A stretch of 64,000 nucleotides of DNA from an uncultured Dorea sp. GTDB taxonomy: Bacteria > Bacillota > Clostridia > Lachnospirales > Lachnospiraceae. Positions 41,410-49,887 of this stretch are shown here, one piece after another (positions within the stretch are counted from its first letter, which is position 1; each line of letters starts with the position of its first letter). The notes beneath the pieces were generated by a model that worked only from the letters and a program-made list of their open reading frames with translations, searched no databases and was not told the DNA's origin. A program made the translations under genes and the position numbers. The DNA lies in NCBI GenBank assembly GCA_910578455.1, contig CAJTQA010000001.1, positions 1-64,000 of the forward strand. The letters run 5' to 3'.

Positions 41410-41676
41410 TTAATCCTGCACGTACGGCATCAACGCAATGTGGCGCGCTCTCTTGATCGCTACAGTCAGCGCTCTCTGATGCTTTGCACAGTTTCCTGTG
41501 ATTCTCCTCGGAAGGATCTTTCCTCTCTCAGAGATATATTTTCTTAACTTTGCTACATCCTTGTAATCGATTTCATTATTTTCTTTTCCGCAGAACACGC
41601 AGACTTTCTTTCTCCTGCGTCCGCCGCCTCTTCTTTTGAAACCGCCTTCCGGGCGATTCGCTTTATCGTAAGCCAT
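41410..41676 (-). CDS. rpsR: 30S ribosomal protein S18
   Basis: 88 residues with a basic, Gly/Arg-rich N-terminus and CVFCGKENNEIDYKDVAKLRKY, then GKILPRRITGNCAKHQ. Binds S6 in the platform of the small subunit. A Cys pair (CVFC) and Cys/His later indicate the zinc-type C+ form. Last gene of rpsF-ssb-rpsR. Confidence 0.96.
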   Translation of the reverse strand: MAYDKANRPEGGFKRRGGGRRRKKVCVFCGKENNEIDYKDVAKLRKYISERGKILPRRITGNCAKHQRALTVAIKRARHIALMPYVQD

Positions 41677-41712
41677 TTTGGGATACCTCCTTTAATTATT
41701 AAGTGTTCAATG

Positions 41713-42168
41713 TCAATTAAACGGTAATTCTTCTTCCAGCCCGTCTGGGATATTCATGAAACCATCTCCCGCGTCGGATGACGGAGCCGGAGCCGATGCG
41801 GACGCCGCCGGCCGGAAACCGCCGCCATTGGACTCGCTTGCAGCCTTGCTCTCGGCAAATTCCTGATCCTCCACCACTACATCAGTCGTGTAGACCTTCT
41901 GCCCGTCCTTGTTCGTATAGCTGCCTGTCTGAATCCGCCCTGTCACTACAACTTTTAACCCCTGTCGGAAATATCTCTCCGCAAACTCGGCGCTTCTCCC
42001 AAAAGCGACACAGCCGATAAAGTCCGCTGTCTGCTCCCCGTCGTTGCTGCGCCTGAACCTGCGGTCAACCGCCAGGGTATACCTTGCGATCGCCATAGAG
42101 TTCTCGCCTTGCGAATACCTTACTTCTGGGTCTCTCGTCAAACGTCCCATCAAAATTACTTTATTCAT
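41713..42168 (-). CDS. ssb: Single-stranded DNA-binding protein
   Basis: 151 residues: OB-fold domain (1-105, MNKVILMGRLTRDPEVRYS, then FIGCVAFGRSAEFAERYF), a Ser/Ala/Pro-rich linker, and the acidic DGLEEELPFN tip that recruits repair and replication partners. Standard location between rpsF and rpsR. Confidence 0.96.
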   Translation of the reverse strand: MNKVILMGRLTRDPEVRYSQGENSMAIARYTLAVDRRFRRSNDGEQTADFIGCVAFGRSAEFAERYFRQGLKVVVTGRIQTGSYTNKDGQKVYTTDVVVEDQEFAESKAASESNGGGFRPAASASAPAPSSDAGDGFMNIPDGLEEELPFN

Positions 42169-42188
42169 ATCTTACCTCTACTTCCTGC

Positions 42189-42476
42189 TTATGCTTCCTG
42201 TCTAACGCATAAATATCTGAGCACATTGTCCATGATGCGAATTCTCTGCTCGATTTCGCCCGGAGCTCCTGCCTCAGACTCGAAGTGGATGAAATAATAA
42301 TATCCTTCTTTCATCTTCTGAATCTCGTAAGCCAATCTCTTCTTACCCCATTCATCAACGTCGGAGATCTGGCCGCCGAAACGCTCTACTAAAGCTTTTA
42401 CCTTTTCAACTACCTGTGCTCTCTCGTCATCTTCGATCTTTGCACTGACAACAACAGCTAACTCATATTTGTTCAT
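42189..42476 (-). CDS. rpsF: 30S ribosomal protein S6
   Basis: 95 residues from MNKYELAVVV, the family start, with AGGAGGTG before; the longer frame is leader. IMDNVLRYLCVR at the end is the conserved S6 helix. It forms a dimer with S18. The leader may contain an autoregulatory hairpin (see 42490-42560). Confidence 0.95.
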   Translation of the reverse strand: MNKYELAVVVSAKIEDDERAQVVEKVKALVERFGGQISDVDEWGKKRLAYEIQKMKEGYYYFIHFESEAGAPGEIEQRIRIMDNVLRYLCVRQEA

Positions 42477-42489
42477 GTCGTCTCTGCAC

Positions 42490-42560
42490 CTCCTTCTGGT
42501 CTTTTGGCCCCGCCCGTCTTCCGGGGGAGCAAGGATCTCCGCACTGCATCGCTGCGGTAC
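42490..42560 (-). promoter_or_regulatory. Structured GC-rich leader of rpsF
   Basis: The 5' leader is unusually GC-rich, with a CTCCCCCG/CGGGCGGGG hairpin and a preceding CGCAGCGATGCAGTGCGG stem. Firmicute rpsF leaders often bind the S6:S18 pair for feedback control through a hairpin with a CCG bulge. I see a compatible hairpin but cannot confirm the motif. Confidence 0.35.
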
Positions 42561-42625
42561 GGATATCAATATACTGCATTAAAATGTATCACAATTAGAT
42601 ATGATAGCATACTCGCGAACTTCAT

Positions 42626-42817
42626 TCAAGCTTTTTTCTTTAAGTCTCTGGCATTTTTTTCAACAAGTTTCCGCGATATCATGATCTGATGCCCGCACCC
42701 CTGGCATTTCAGCCGGAAATCCGCACCAACCCTCAGAATCTCCCATTCCCTGCTGCCGCACGGGTGCTGTTTCTTCAGCGTGACGATATCTCCCACTTCA
42801 TATACATATGACGGCAT
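42626..42817 (-). CDS. DUF951 family protein
   Basis: 63 residues. YEVGDIVTLKKQHPCGSREW, then GADFRLKCQGCGHQIMISR, is the DUF951 signature; three cysteines could bind zinc. The family is widespread in Firmicutes and often adjacent to rpsF or mechanosensitive channel genes. Function is unknown, perhaps nucleic-acid binding. Confidence 0.85.
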   Translation of the reverse strand: MPSYVYEVGDIVTLKKQHPCGSREWEILRVGADFRLKCQGCGHQIMISRKLVEKNARDLKKKA

Positions 42818-42833
42818 ACCTATACCTCCAAAA

Positions 42834-43607
42834 TTATTCTTCTATGCTCTCTTCCTTTTCCAGCACTCCATGGACTACAAACCGATGGTTGTCGCTGGAT
42901 TTCGTGCATGTAGATAAAGTCACCACGCGGTCCGATGTCCGCACCTTAACTCCGGTCTCATAAAGCGCTTCTTTTCTCGTCATGTCCAAAAACTCCTGAT
43001 ATGCCTTTTTGTCTGCAAAAAACGTATTATACGTGTCTGATGCGTCAATCACTTCCCCCACGCCGTATATTCTGTAAGTGAGCACCCGGCCCTTTGGGGT
43101 ATAGATATAAAAAAGAGGATTTTTCTTCCAGAACGTCTGCTTTTCATAATCCTGAAGATGACGGAACATGGAGCCGTCTTTCATCCGATGGCCGTATATA
43201 ATGGAATGGGAATCCTTAAAATTGCTTGCATTATCGACATTCAGGAAGATCGCCCCCAATCCGTTTTCTGTCTTTGAAAATGTGCGGTGCAGATATTCCT
43301 GGTTATCTTTTCCCTGCACAATTGGGTAATTGATAACAGACGGCTCCGGGTCAAAGCGAAGCCATCCGATGACATCCGGGTTCATCTCCGCAAGCTTCTC
43401 AAAATCTACTGTAAATTTTTCTTCATCATTTTTATCCTTTTTTTCTTCTGTAGCAGCTTTCTCTATCTCCTTATACTCTTTTCTTCCGTCCTGATACCCC
43501 TTTCCTATACGTACCAGCTGGAACCCCGCCACCACAAACACGCCAAGCGATACCGCTAATATAATATTTGAAAGCAAACGGTTTTTTTTCTTTTTTTTCT
43601 GTTTCAT
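42834..43607 (-). CDS. srtB: Class B sortase
   Basis: 257 residues: N-terminal membrane anchor (about 10-32), a charged stalk, then the SrtB catalytic domain with EMNPDVIGWLRF, IIYGHRMKDGSMF (catalytic His), VTLSTCTKS (catalytic Cys) and a following Arg (HRFVVHG). It attaches surface proteins to peptidoglycan. No substrate with a sorting motif is seen in the window. Confidence 0.9.
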   Translation of the reverse strand: MKQKKKKKNRLLSNIILAVSLGVFVVAGFQLVRIGKGYQDGRKEYKEIEKAATEEKKDKNDEEKFTVDFEKLAEMNPDVIGWLRFDPEPSVINYPIVQGKDNQEYLHRTFSKTENGLGAIFLNVDNASNFKDSHSIIYGHRMKDGSMFRHLQDYEKQTFWKKNPLFYIYTPKGRVLTYRIYGVGEVIDASDTYNTFFADKKAYQEFLDMTRKEALYETGVKVRTSDRVVTLSTCTKSSDNHRFVVHGVLEKEESIEE

Positions 43608-43621
43608 AAGACCACCTCATT

Positions 43622-44908
43622 TTACTGTTTTTGTTCCATAATCTCTACAATTGTCTTTTCTGTCTGGATCATCCCCGGTGAGGCGATCATGCCCATATAC
43701 CTCATCGTATCTTCCGGGGTCTTTCCGTTAATTCCGTGAACCGCCCCGATGCTCACGCCGGCCATCGCCATGTCCACCGCACGGAATGCCGCGTCCACCG
43801 CCACAATTCCTTTCATGGCGCAGCCATGGTTGCCGCCGTCGCAGATCATGCCTGTCAGCCCGCTTGCCATGTTGCGGATCACCATGTCAATCTGCTCTTC
43901 CCCGGCTCCGTGCAAAAGTGCCAGTCCGCATGCCATACCTGTTCCTGCTGCGATCCCGCATCCGCAAAAAGCGGAGAGCCTGCCGGAATACTCTTTAATA
44001 TACATTGTGATAAGATAACTAAGAGCAGTAGCCCGCAGCAGCAGAACATCCTCTACTTTCCCGTAATTCACCTGAAAATATGCAAATAATGGCATAGTGG
44101 CGATAATTCCGTGCGCGCCGCTGCCGGTAATGCTCATGGCAGGCCTGGACATGCCCAGGACCCTGGCCTCAATCGCCCCGTTGCACAAAAGCTGTGCCGT
44201 TCTATGTGCATCCCCGGATATGATGCTTCCCTGGTTTTCTTTTAATAGCTGTTTTGTGAGCACGGCTCTGTCGGAGTGCACCCCTTCCTCCAAAAGCTCC
44301 ATATTCATGGAAAAGGCATCACGTATAAAGCTAATCTCTCTCTCCGAAACACTTGACGCATATTCCAATATATCATGCAGCGTATAGCGGTGGATCTCCG
44401 GAGTCTCTCGCTCTTGGTTTCCGTTTTCTGCCCCGGCAAAATCCCCCCGAAAAACCACTTCCCCGTTTTTCTCAATACAGTTTATTCCTGTATGAGTATT
44501 CCTGATTTTTACCGTGCAAACATCTTTTTCGGTTTCAACCGTGGCATCAATGGATATGTCCGAGCTAATGCCCGACATCTTCACCTCTATCTTTCCCTCT
44601 TCAACCATGGCTGCCGCTTTCTCATTGTCAGCCGCCGTAATATATGCCAGCGATTCCAGCCCCAGCTCGGCTCTTGCCGCCACCGCCCCAAGAGCCGCCG
44701 CATACAAGTTCCCGTATTTCCCTGAGTTAGGAATTCCGCAGGTAAATGCATTCTTATACATTCCCGAATTGAGGGCGACTTTCACTCTGCATACCGCTCC
44801 CTCGGCGTATTCCCTCGCTTTCGCCACAGCAAATGCGATTGCCCCGGGTTCTGTGACTCCCAATGCCGGCTTCATATCTTGTTTTATCAGTTCTGTTAAT
44901 CGTTCCAT
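43622..44908 (-). CDS. L-cysteine desulfidase/serine dehydratase-like (CyuA/UPF0597)
   Basis: 428 residues from MERLTELIKQ with AAGGGGGAAG before. Full family length with LSAFCGCGIAAGTGMACGL and GMICDGGNHGCAMK, two of the three cysteine regions used for the [4Fe-4S] cluster. The third, near the N-terminus, is normally PALGCTEP but reads PALGVTEP here (Val18), so one expected cluster ligand is missing. The enzyme may degrade cysteine to pyruvate, ammonia and sulfide, or have a changed cofactor. tRNA-Cys and a PucR-type regulator lie next to it. Confidence 0.8.
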   Translation of the reverse strand: MERLTELIKQDMKPALGVTEPGAIAFAVAKAREYAEGAVCRVKVALNSGMYKNAFTCGIPNSGKYGNLYAAALGAVAARAELGLESLAYITAADNEKAAAMVEEGKIEVKMSGISSDISIDATVETEKDVCTVKIRNTHTGINCIEKNGEVVFRGDFAGAENGNQERETPEIHRYTLHDILEYASSVSEREISFIRDAFSMNMELLEEGVHSDRAVLTKQLLKENQGSIISGDAHRTAQLLCNGAIEARVLGMSRPAMSITGSGAHGIIATMPLFAYFQVNYGKVEDVLLLRATALSYLITMYIKEYSGRLSAFCGCGIAAGTGMACGLALLHGAGEEQIDMVIRNMASGLTGMICDGGNHGCAMKGIVAVDAAFRAVDMAMAGVSIGAVHGINGKTPEDTMRYMGMIASPGMIQTEKTIVEIMEQKQ

Positions 44909-45016
44909 GTCTTCCCCCTTAGTTCTACCCCAAATCAATTATATTTTATCATGCATAAACCCTTACGGGCAACTGCCTTAGCGAAAAAGCAAAGAAAATT
45001 TTTTAAAATTAATATA

Positions 45017-45045
45017 TTGACTATTGCCTTAGTATTTGTTATAAT
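45017..45045 (+). promoter_or_regulatory. Promoter of tRNA-Cys
   Basis: TTGACT (45017-45022), 17-base spacer, TATAAT (45040-45045), 30 bases before the tRNA. A near-consensus strong promoter. Confidence 0.75.
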
Positions 45046-45074
45046 AAAATCCGCTTGGAAAATATATTATTTAT

Positions 45075-45145
45075 GGCGCAGTAGCCAAGTGGTAAGGCAT
45101 GGGTCTGCAACACCCTGATTCACCGGTTCAAATCCGGTCTGCGCC
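45075..45145 (+). tRNA. tRNA-Cys (anticodon GCA)
   Basis: 7-bp acceptor stem GGCGCAG / CTGCGCC, D-arm gccaagtggtaaggc, anticodon loop CTGCAAC with GCA, T-arm accGGTTCAAATCcggt. CCA is not encoded. One mismatch (U-U) sits at the base of the anticodon stem. It is followed by a terminator and is one of two plus-strand genes beyond 14.3 kb. Confidence 0.95.
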
Positions 45146-45155
45146 TTTTTAAAAA

Positions 45156-45184
45156 GGAGACATCTGAGTGATGTTTCTTTTTTT
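45156..45184 (+). terminator. Terminator of tRNA-Cys
   Basis: ggagacatc (45156-45164), loop tgagt, gatgtttct (45170-45178), then a T run. A 9-bp stem with two G-T pairs. Confidence 0.8.
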
Positions 45185-45224
45185 ATACCTGCTTTTCGTA
45201 CATTCTTCCATTCAGCTGGTTTTA

Positions 45225-46370
45225 TCAGCGCTTAAAATAATCATCACCCAGTTTTAATATATAAAAGGACATCATAATCCTGACTCTGTTCTCATTGCTC
45301 ATAATATCGTAGTCTAATATCTCTCTTATTGCATTCATTTTATAATTCAATGTATTCTTATGGCAGTACAGTGCCTTCGATGCCCTCAGCACACTGCAGT
45401 CATTTTCAAAAAATGTCTCCAGTATTTTCATATATTGCGTATGCTTTTTTTTGTCATGCTGCATCAGCGGCCCCAGCGTCTCCTCCACAAATTCCCTATA
45501 TACGCCAGGCTCTTTTATATCTGCCAGCAGCTTATAGATTCCCAGCTCCTCATAGCTCAAAAAGTTTTTCGGGATGGTCGTTTTTGTCAGGAGATATGCC
45601 GTATACGCATTTTCATATGAATAATGGATATCCTGGATATGGGAAACCGTCGTTCCAATCCCCACATATACATTTGAGTCCTTTCTGCAGATTTTCCCAA
45701 ACTCCTTTCGCAGGCGGCTGAGCAGATACCCGGCAGCAAGGATGATAAGGCGGCCTTTCTCCTCGTATACTACGCTCTTTCGCATCGCGTACCTTATGAC
45801 CTCCCCCATCTGCTTGAGCCTTTCATTGCCGCTTTCCGTGTCATATGTATAGCAGCTCAGCATGATTACTGTATATGACATATCCCGGAAAAAGCCGTTT
45901 CTCTCAAAATGATTCAGATACAGCCTTTCCTCCTCCGGAAAATAAATCGCATTTTTTAGCGCAGCGATAAGATTTGTTTCACGCTGCTCGTTCTCCAGCA
46001 GTATCTCAGAAAACTTACGCATCACGTCAATGTATGGTGTATTCAGAGATGCTGAAAACAGCGGAAAATGTATCTTGTTGCAGTATTCTATAATTTCAGG
46101 CGAAAATGAGCGCCCCGCCCAGATTGATATGATCAGGCCGCTGGCTCCTACTGACACAAGAAGATCAATAAAATTCCTGAGCCATTCCTCCGACTTAAAA
46201 TCCATCCCGGAATTAAACACCAGCTCATCGCCGTGCAGCAGCGGTATGAATTCTTCTCTTTCCACCAGATGCACCCATCCTATCTCTTTGCCGAAACAGC
46301 TTGACGTAAGCAGTTTCAGGTCATATTCTGAGCCAACGCTCTCATACAGGCTCTTTAATTCTACTGCCAT
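45225..46370 (-). CDS. PucR/CdaR-family transcriptional regulator
   Basis: 381 residues. An N-terminal purine-catabolism-type (PucR) sensor domain (about 1-130, LVEREEFIPLLHGDELVFNSG) is followed by a GGDEF-like linker and a C-terminal HTH_30 (LRASKALYCHKNTLNYKMNAIREILDYD). Members activate nearby catabolic genes in response to small metabolites. Beyond its 3' end are tRNA-Cys and the cysteine-desulfidase-like gene, which it may regulate; that is inference. Confidence 0.85.
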   Translation of the reverse strand: MAVELKSLYESVGSEYDLKLLTSSCFGKEIGWVHLVEREEFIPLLHGDELVFNSGMDFKSEEWLRNFIDLLVSVGASGLIISIWAGRSFSPEIIEYCNKIHFPLFSASLNTPYIDVMRKFSEILLENEQRETNLIAALKNAIYFPEEERLYLNHFERNGFFRDMSYTVIMLSCYTYDTESGNERLKQMGEVIRYAMRKSVVYEEKGRLIILAAGYLLSRLRKEFGKICRKDSNVYVGIGTTVSHIQDIHYSYENAYTAYLLTKTTIPKNFLSYEELGIYKLLADIKEPGVYREFVEETLGPLMQHDKKKHTQYMKILETFFENDCSVLRASKALYCHKNTLNYKMNAIREILDYDIMSNENRVRIMMSFYILKLGDDYFKR

Positions 46371-46571
46371 GCCGTTTTTCCTCCCTTTCTTAATCTTTTC
46401 TTATAAATATACCACAAATTGTACTTCAAGCACAATTATTTTCCAATTTCATGTTAGTACAAACTATATTCAACCTGTTTTTTTAATGTTATATTGTTCA
46501 TGAAATACAAAAACATTTATTAACCCCGAAATTTGTATTTTCAAAATCCAACTCTAGATAACGATAAAAAG

Positions 46572-46598
46572 GCCTGCGGATGAAACGCAGGCTTTTTT
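46572..46598 (+). terminator. Orphan hairpin-T-run upstream of the phosphoesterase
   Basis: gcctgcg (46572-46578) / cgcaggc (46586-46592) followed by TTTTTT. It lies upstream of the plus-strand phosphoesterase, and no plus-strand gene precedes it. It could end a small RNA or act as an attenuator. The rest of 46371-46684 is AT-rich, with no further gene. Confidence 0.5.
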
Positions 46599-46684
46599 AT
46601 TTCCCTACTGACCCTCACATATTTCCGGCAACTGAATATTATATACTCAAAGACATTATACCGCCTGTGCAAAAGGAGTTCTCC

Positions 46685-47515
46685 ATGTCAACAGAAAGCC
46701 GCCTGAACAAGCTGTTCCACTCTTCCCCTGTCGTTCCTTATGACTGCCTGTCCCGCTTTGTAATCATGAGCGACTGCCACCGCGGCGTGGGAAATTGGGG
46801 CGATAATTTTTTAAAAAACGAAACCATCTACAATGCGGCGCTCACCCATTATTACCGCAGAAACTTTACATATATCGAACTTGGAGACGGGGATGAATTA
46901 TGGGAGAACCGCAATATGAAGGATATTATGGAAATCCACGAAGATACTTTCCGGCTGCTTGAGCGTTTCTACTGCGATAAGCGGCTGTTCATGCTGTGTG
47001 GAAATCATGATTATGCAAAGCTATGTCAAAAAGATGCACCGTGCCTGTGCGAAGTTCATGAAAGCCTGCTGCTCAAAAACCGCGTAAACGGGCACAGCAT
47101 ATTCCTTGTACACGGACATCAGGGCGATTTATTAAATGATGCCCTTTGGAAATTCAGCAGATTCCTCGTGCGCTATTTCTGGCGTCCATTAGAACTTTTT
47201 GCCCTTAACGACCCTACAAGCGCAGCAAAAAACAACACGAAAAAAAGCGCTGTTGAACAACGCCTTTCTGCATGGGCTGCCTCACATTCACAGATGCTGA
47301 TTGCCGGTCATACCCATCGGCCCATGCTGCCCGAATCTAAAAATTCGCTTTACTTTAACTGCGGAAGCTGTGTACATCCCCACTGCATCACTGCACTGGA
47401 AATTTGCGAAGAAAAAATCACTCTTGTAAAATGGGGTACAAAATCCAGCTCTGACATGGGGGTGTACATCGGGCGCGAAGTCCTCGCAGGACCTCTACGC
47501 CTTCCCCTTCCTTAA
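46685..47515 (+). CDS. Metallophosphoesterase (calcineurin-like)
   Basis: 276 residues from MSTESRLNKLF, with AAAGGAG upstream; the frame extends further but lacks a ribosome site. Dimetal motifs MSDCHRG (D-x-H), LGDGDELWE (GD), CGNHDYA (GNHD), VHGHQGD (GH) and AGHTHRP (GHxH) are complete. Similar to the UDP-2,3-diacylglucosamine hydrolase/YkuE group, but the substrate is unknown. Its last 21 bases overlap the 3' end of csrA on the other strand. Confidence 0.85.
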   Translation: MSTESRLNKLFHSSPVVPYDCLSRFVIMSDCHRGVGNWGDNFLKNETIYNAALTHYYRRNFTYIELGDGDELWENRNMKDIMEIHEDTFRLLERFYCDKRLFMLCGNHDYAKLCQKDAPCLCEVHESLLLKNRVNGHSIFLVHGHQGDLLNDALWKFSRFLVRYFWRPLELFALNDPTSAAKNNTKKSAVEQRLSAWAASHSQMLIAGHTHRPMLPESKNSLYFNCGSCVHPHCITALEICEEKITLVKWGTKSSSDMGVYIGREVLAGPLRLPLP

Positions 47516-47725
47516 CTTTTCTAACAATTCTTTAAGCTTTTCTTTGTCTGCCGCCGCCTCACGGTTCGCTTTCGTTGCCTCCACCAGCTCTTCCCGCAGG
47601 ATCTGAACCTCTTTCGGCGCGTCAATCGCAAGACGCACTCCGTCGCTGCCGCCCTCGAGAACCGTCACCTTTATATTGCCGTTAAGTATCAGCGACTCTC
47701 CCGCTTTTCGCCTCAGAATCAGCAT
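47495..47725 (-). CDS. csrA: Carbon storage regulator CsrA
   Basis: 76 residues from MLILRRKAGESLIL, with AAGGAGGAGG before. CsrA binds GGA motifs in mRNA leaders; in flagellated Firmicutes it represses flagellin (hag) translation and is sequestered by FliW. The C-terminus (about 25 residues beyond the core) is an extended charged helix. It is directly downstream of fliW. Confidence 0.95.
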   Translation of the reverse strand: MLILRRKAGESLILNGNIKVTVLEGGSDGVRLAIDAPKEVQILREELVEATKANREAAADKEKLKELLEKLRKGKA

Positions 47726-47729
47726 AATC

Positions 47730-48167
47730 TCATGCCTCCTCCTTCTCAAATTCCCTCAGCAGATGACGGAATCCGTATTCATCAGTGTTCAGGATAACCT
47801 GCCTGGCCTGTCTCGTGACGTTGTTCACTACAATCGGGCACTTCAAGTTTACTTTGCTTTCTCCCGCAGTGTTTCCAATCACGCATAGCACATAATATGA
47901 CAAGTCTTTCTCATCCGATGTGCCGAGCTTTTCATAGTCCTCTTTTCCAAGTTCCGGGTTGTAATCCTCTTTCAGCAGGAAAGGATTCATCATCACAAAT
48001 GAAAGCTCCTCATTCTCCGCACTTTGCAGATATACAATAGCATCGCTGCCCTCTTCGAGCGCAACAGGAAGGAATCTCTTCTCCTGCTCAAATCCGAAAA
48101 TCCCTTCCTCGAACTCTATATACTCATTCAAATCATCTGCGCCTTTTTTTGTGTTTTCTCTATCCAT
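47730..48167 (-). CDS. fliW: Flagellar assembly factor FliW
   Basis: 145 residues, start MDRENTKKG (AGGAGA 5 bases before). FEEGIFGFEQEKRFLP, YLQSAENEELSFVMMNPF and CPIVVNNVTRQARQVIL are family motifs. FliW binds CsrA or flagellin and couples flagellin secretion to its translation. Order DUF6470-fliW-csrA is as in B. subtilis. Confidence 0.95.
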   Translation of the reverse strand: MDRENTKKGADDLNEYIEFEEGIFGFEQEKRFLPVALEEGSDAIVYLQSAENEELSFVMMNPFLLKEDYNPELGKEDYEKLGTSDEKDLSYYVLCVIGNTAGESKVNLKCPIVVNNVTRQARQVILNTDEYGFRHLLREFEKEEA

Positions 48168-48176
48168 CACATTCTC

Positions 48177-48794
48177 CTATGCCTGGACGTCAACCTGATG
48201 CCCCTCAAACAACTCTGCAGCACTTGGCGGAACATAGATAGGGCCGCCCACATATTTTATCTCGATATCCGGATACTGCAGGATTGACAGCTCAATATTT
48301 CCTGGTATGAACTGAATGTCACCCTTTTCAATCTTTGTGTCAAAATTCAGCTTATCCATCTGATATTCTATACTGAACTCAGGTGCTTCCCATTGAATAT
48401 TCGGCCCTGTTTTTGGAAGAAAGTCCAAGTTAAACTCTCCTGTCGGCTCTGCTGTACGTTCTGCAAATATCTGATTCAGCACTTCTCCGCCCTCTCCCAT
48501 CTTCGCACTCAACAACATCTGTCCCTCCCTTACGAAACTTGCCGTTGCACTATATGCTGCGCTCTGCCCTTTCTGAGCATTCTGGGAAATCGCCGTCTTG
48601 GTCGTTGGAACAACAGAGTTCCTCGCCTCATACGTGTCGAGATGAAGCTTGATCGGCCTGCTCTTAATCTTCATGCCGCCCTTATCCCGGCTTATCTCTA
48701 CCTCTGCTGTACTGTTCTGATACTCAAGCGATGCATTCTGTATTTTTAGTTCATACTTAATTGGTATCGTTTTAATTTCCAGCAACTGTTCCAT
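48177..48794 (-). CDS. DUF6470 (YviE-like) flagellar-locus protein
   Basis: 205 residues from MEQLLEIKTIPIKYE, AAGGAG upstream. The pattern matches the family located between flgL and fliW in B. subtilis (yviE): an N-terminal LEYQNSTAEVEISRDKGG segment and a C-terminal PGNIELSILQYPDIEIKYVGGP. Its role is unknown but it is a standing partner of fliW/csrA and may assist hook-filament junction proteins. Confidence 0.75.
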   Translation of the reverse strand: MEQLLEIKTIPIKYELKIQNASLEYQNSTAEVEISRDKGGMKIKSRPIKLHLDTYEARNSVVPTTKTAISQNAQKGQSAAYSATASFVREGQMLLSAKMGEGGEVLNQIFAERTAEPTGEFNLDFLPKTGPNIQWEAPEFSIEYQMDKLNFDTKIEKGDIQFIPGNIELSILQYPDIEIKYVGGPIYVPPSAAELFEGHQVDVQA

Positions 48795-48833
48795 CAAAAT
48801 CTCTCCTTTCTTCCCTTTTTCCCCTTGTTATTT

Positions 48834-49871
48834 CTACTTCATAAAATCAAGCAATGAATTTCCTAACAGGCTCGTTCCGATCTTCAATGCTGCATTATAA
48901 GAGTACATCGCATAGGACTCATTCGTAATCGCCAGCGCCGGTTCAATACCGACAGCATCCATATACTGCTCTTTAATGTTCTGTTCGTCCGTTTCTAACC
49001 TTGAAAGCGTATTCTCAAGCAGCTGCGCTTTCGTTCCCACTCTGGCAAACTGATCCTGCAGATCCTCACGGCCTGCCTTAAACTGATCCCACAGAGCGTT
49101 GCACAGATCTCTGTCAAACTCTTCCGCCGTAAGCGCATCTGCCATCTGGCCGGCAAGAACGATAATATTGTTGCTCAGCTCCATCGTTCCTTTTCCAGGA
49201 ACCTCTACCTGAGTAGTTCCGGAGCCAACTGCAAGGATTCCCGGGAACGCCATGTCAAAAGCGCTTGAAGGAACGATTTCTCCGGCATGCTCCCCTTCTG
49301 TCTCGGGATAAAAGGTGAGTCCGAATCCTACATCCACATACAGTTTCTGGTTCTTCAGCGGATCCATAGCAGCCGCATCATTGACATCTTTTCCCTGATA
49401 TAAAAGCGTTCCGTCCTCCTTCAGGTCAAACGGCACATTCCTGCCATCGGTTCCTGCCATGAGAAACGTGTCGCCGTACTGGGTATTCAAAGCTTTTACA
49501 AGGCTGTTCTGAAGCTCCCGCAGGTTCTGGGCAAACGCATCCCTTCCAACTGTTCCTGCCGGATCATTCATAGCCGCTGTAAACTCGCTCTCATCAATCT
49601 GGTTTGCATACTTGCTCAAGTCGCTCAAGATATCCGACTGGCTGTCAATCCATTTCTGTCCATTCTTAACTGTATTGATATAATCCGCCGTCCTGGCATT
49701 CCTGCGCTCTAAGATCATCCCCTTAGCTGCTGCCGATGGGTCTTCATAGGACCACTGAAATCTCCTGCCTGTCTCCACCTGCTTTCTCGCCTTCTCCAGT
49801 CCGCCGATATTCTGCATCAGGTTATTCGTATAATTTCTTCTGATCATATTTGTTGTAATACGCATTCCCAT
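48834..49871 (-). CDS. flgL: Flagellar hook-filament junction protein FlgL (HAP3)
   Basis: 345 residues, secreted through the flagellar type III system. N-terminal D0/D1 MRITTNMIRRNYTNNLMQNI and the C-terminal YNAALKIGTSLLGNSLLDFM helix are the HAP3/flagellin-like ends; the middle is variable. Forms the ring between FlgK and the filament. 17 bases separate it from flgK. Confidence 0.95.
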   Translation of the reverse strand: MGMRITTNMIRRNYTNNLMQNIGGLEKARKQVETGRRFQWSYEDPSAAAKGMILERRNARTADYINTVKNGQKWIDSQSDILSDLSKYANQIDESEFTAAMNDPAGTVGRDAFAQNLRELQNSLVKALNTQYGDTFLMAGTDGRNVPFDLKEDGTLLYQGKDVNDAAAMDPLKNQKLYVDVGFGLTFYPETEGEHAGEIVPSSAFDMAFPGILAVGSGTTQVEVPGKGTMELSNNIIVLAGQMADALTAEEFDRDLCNALWDQFKAGREDLQDQFARVGTKAQLLENTLSRLETDEQNIKEQYMDAVGIEPALAITNESYAMYSYNAALKIGTSLLGNSLLDFMK

Positions 49872-49887
49872 AAAAACTACCTCCTCA

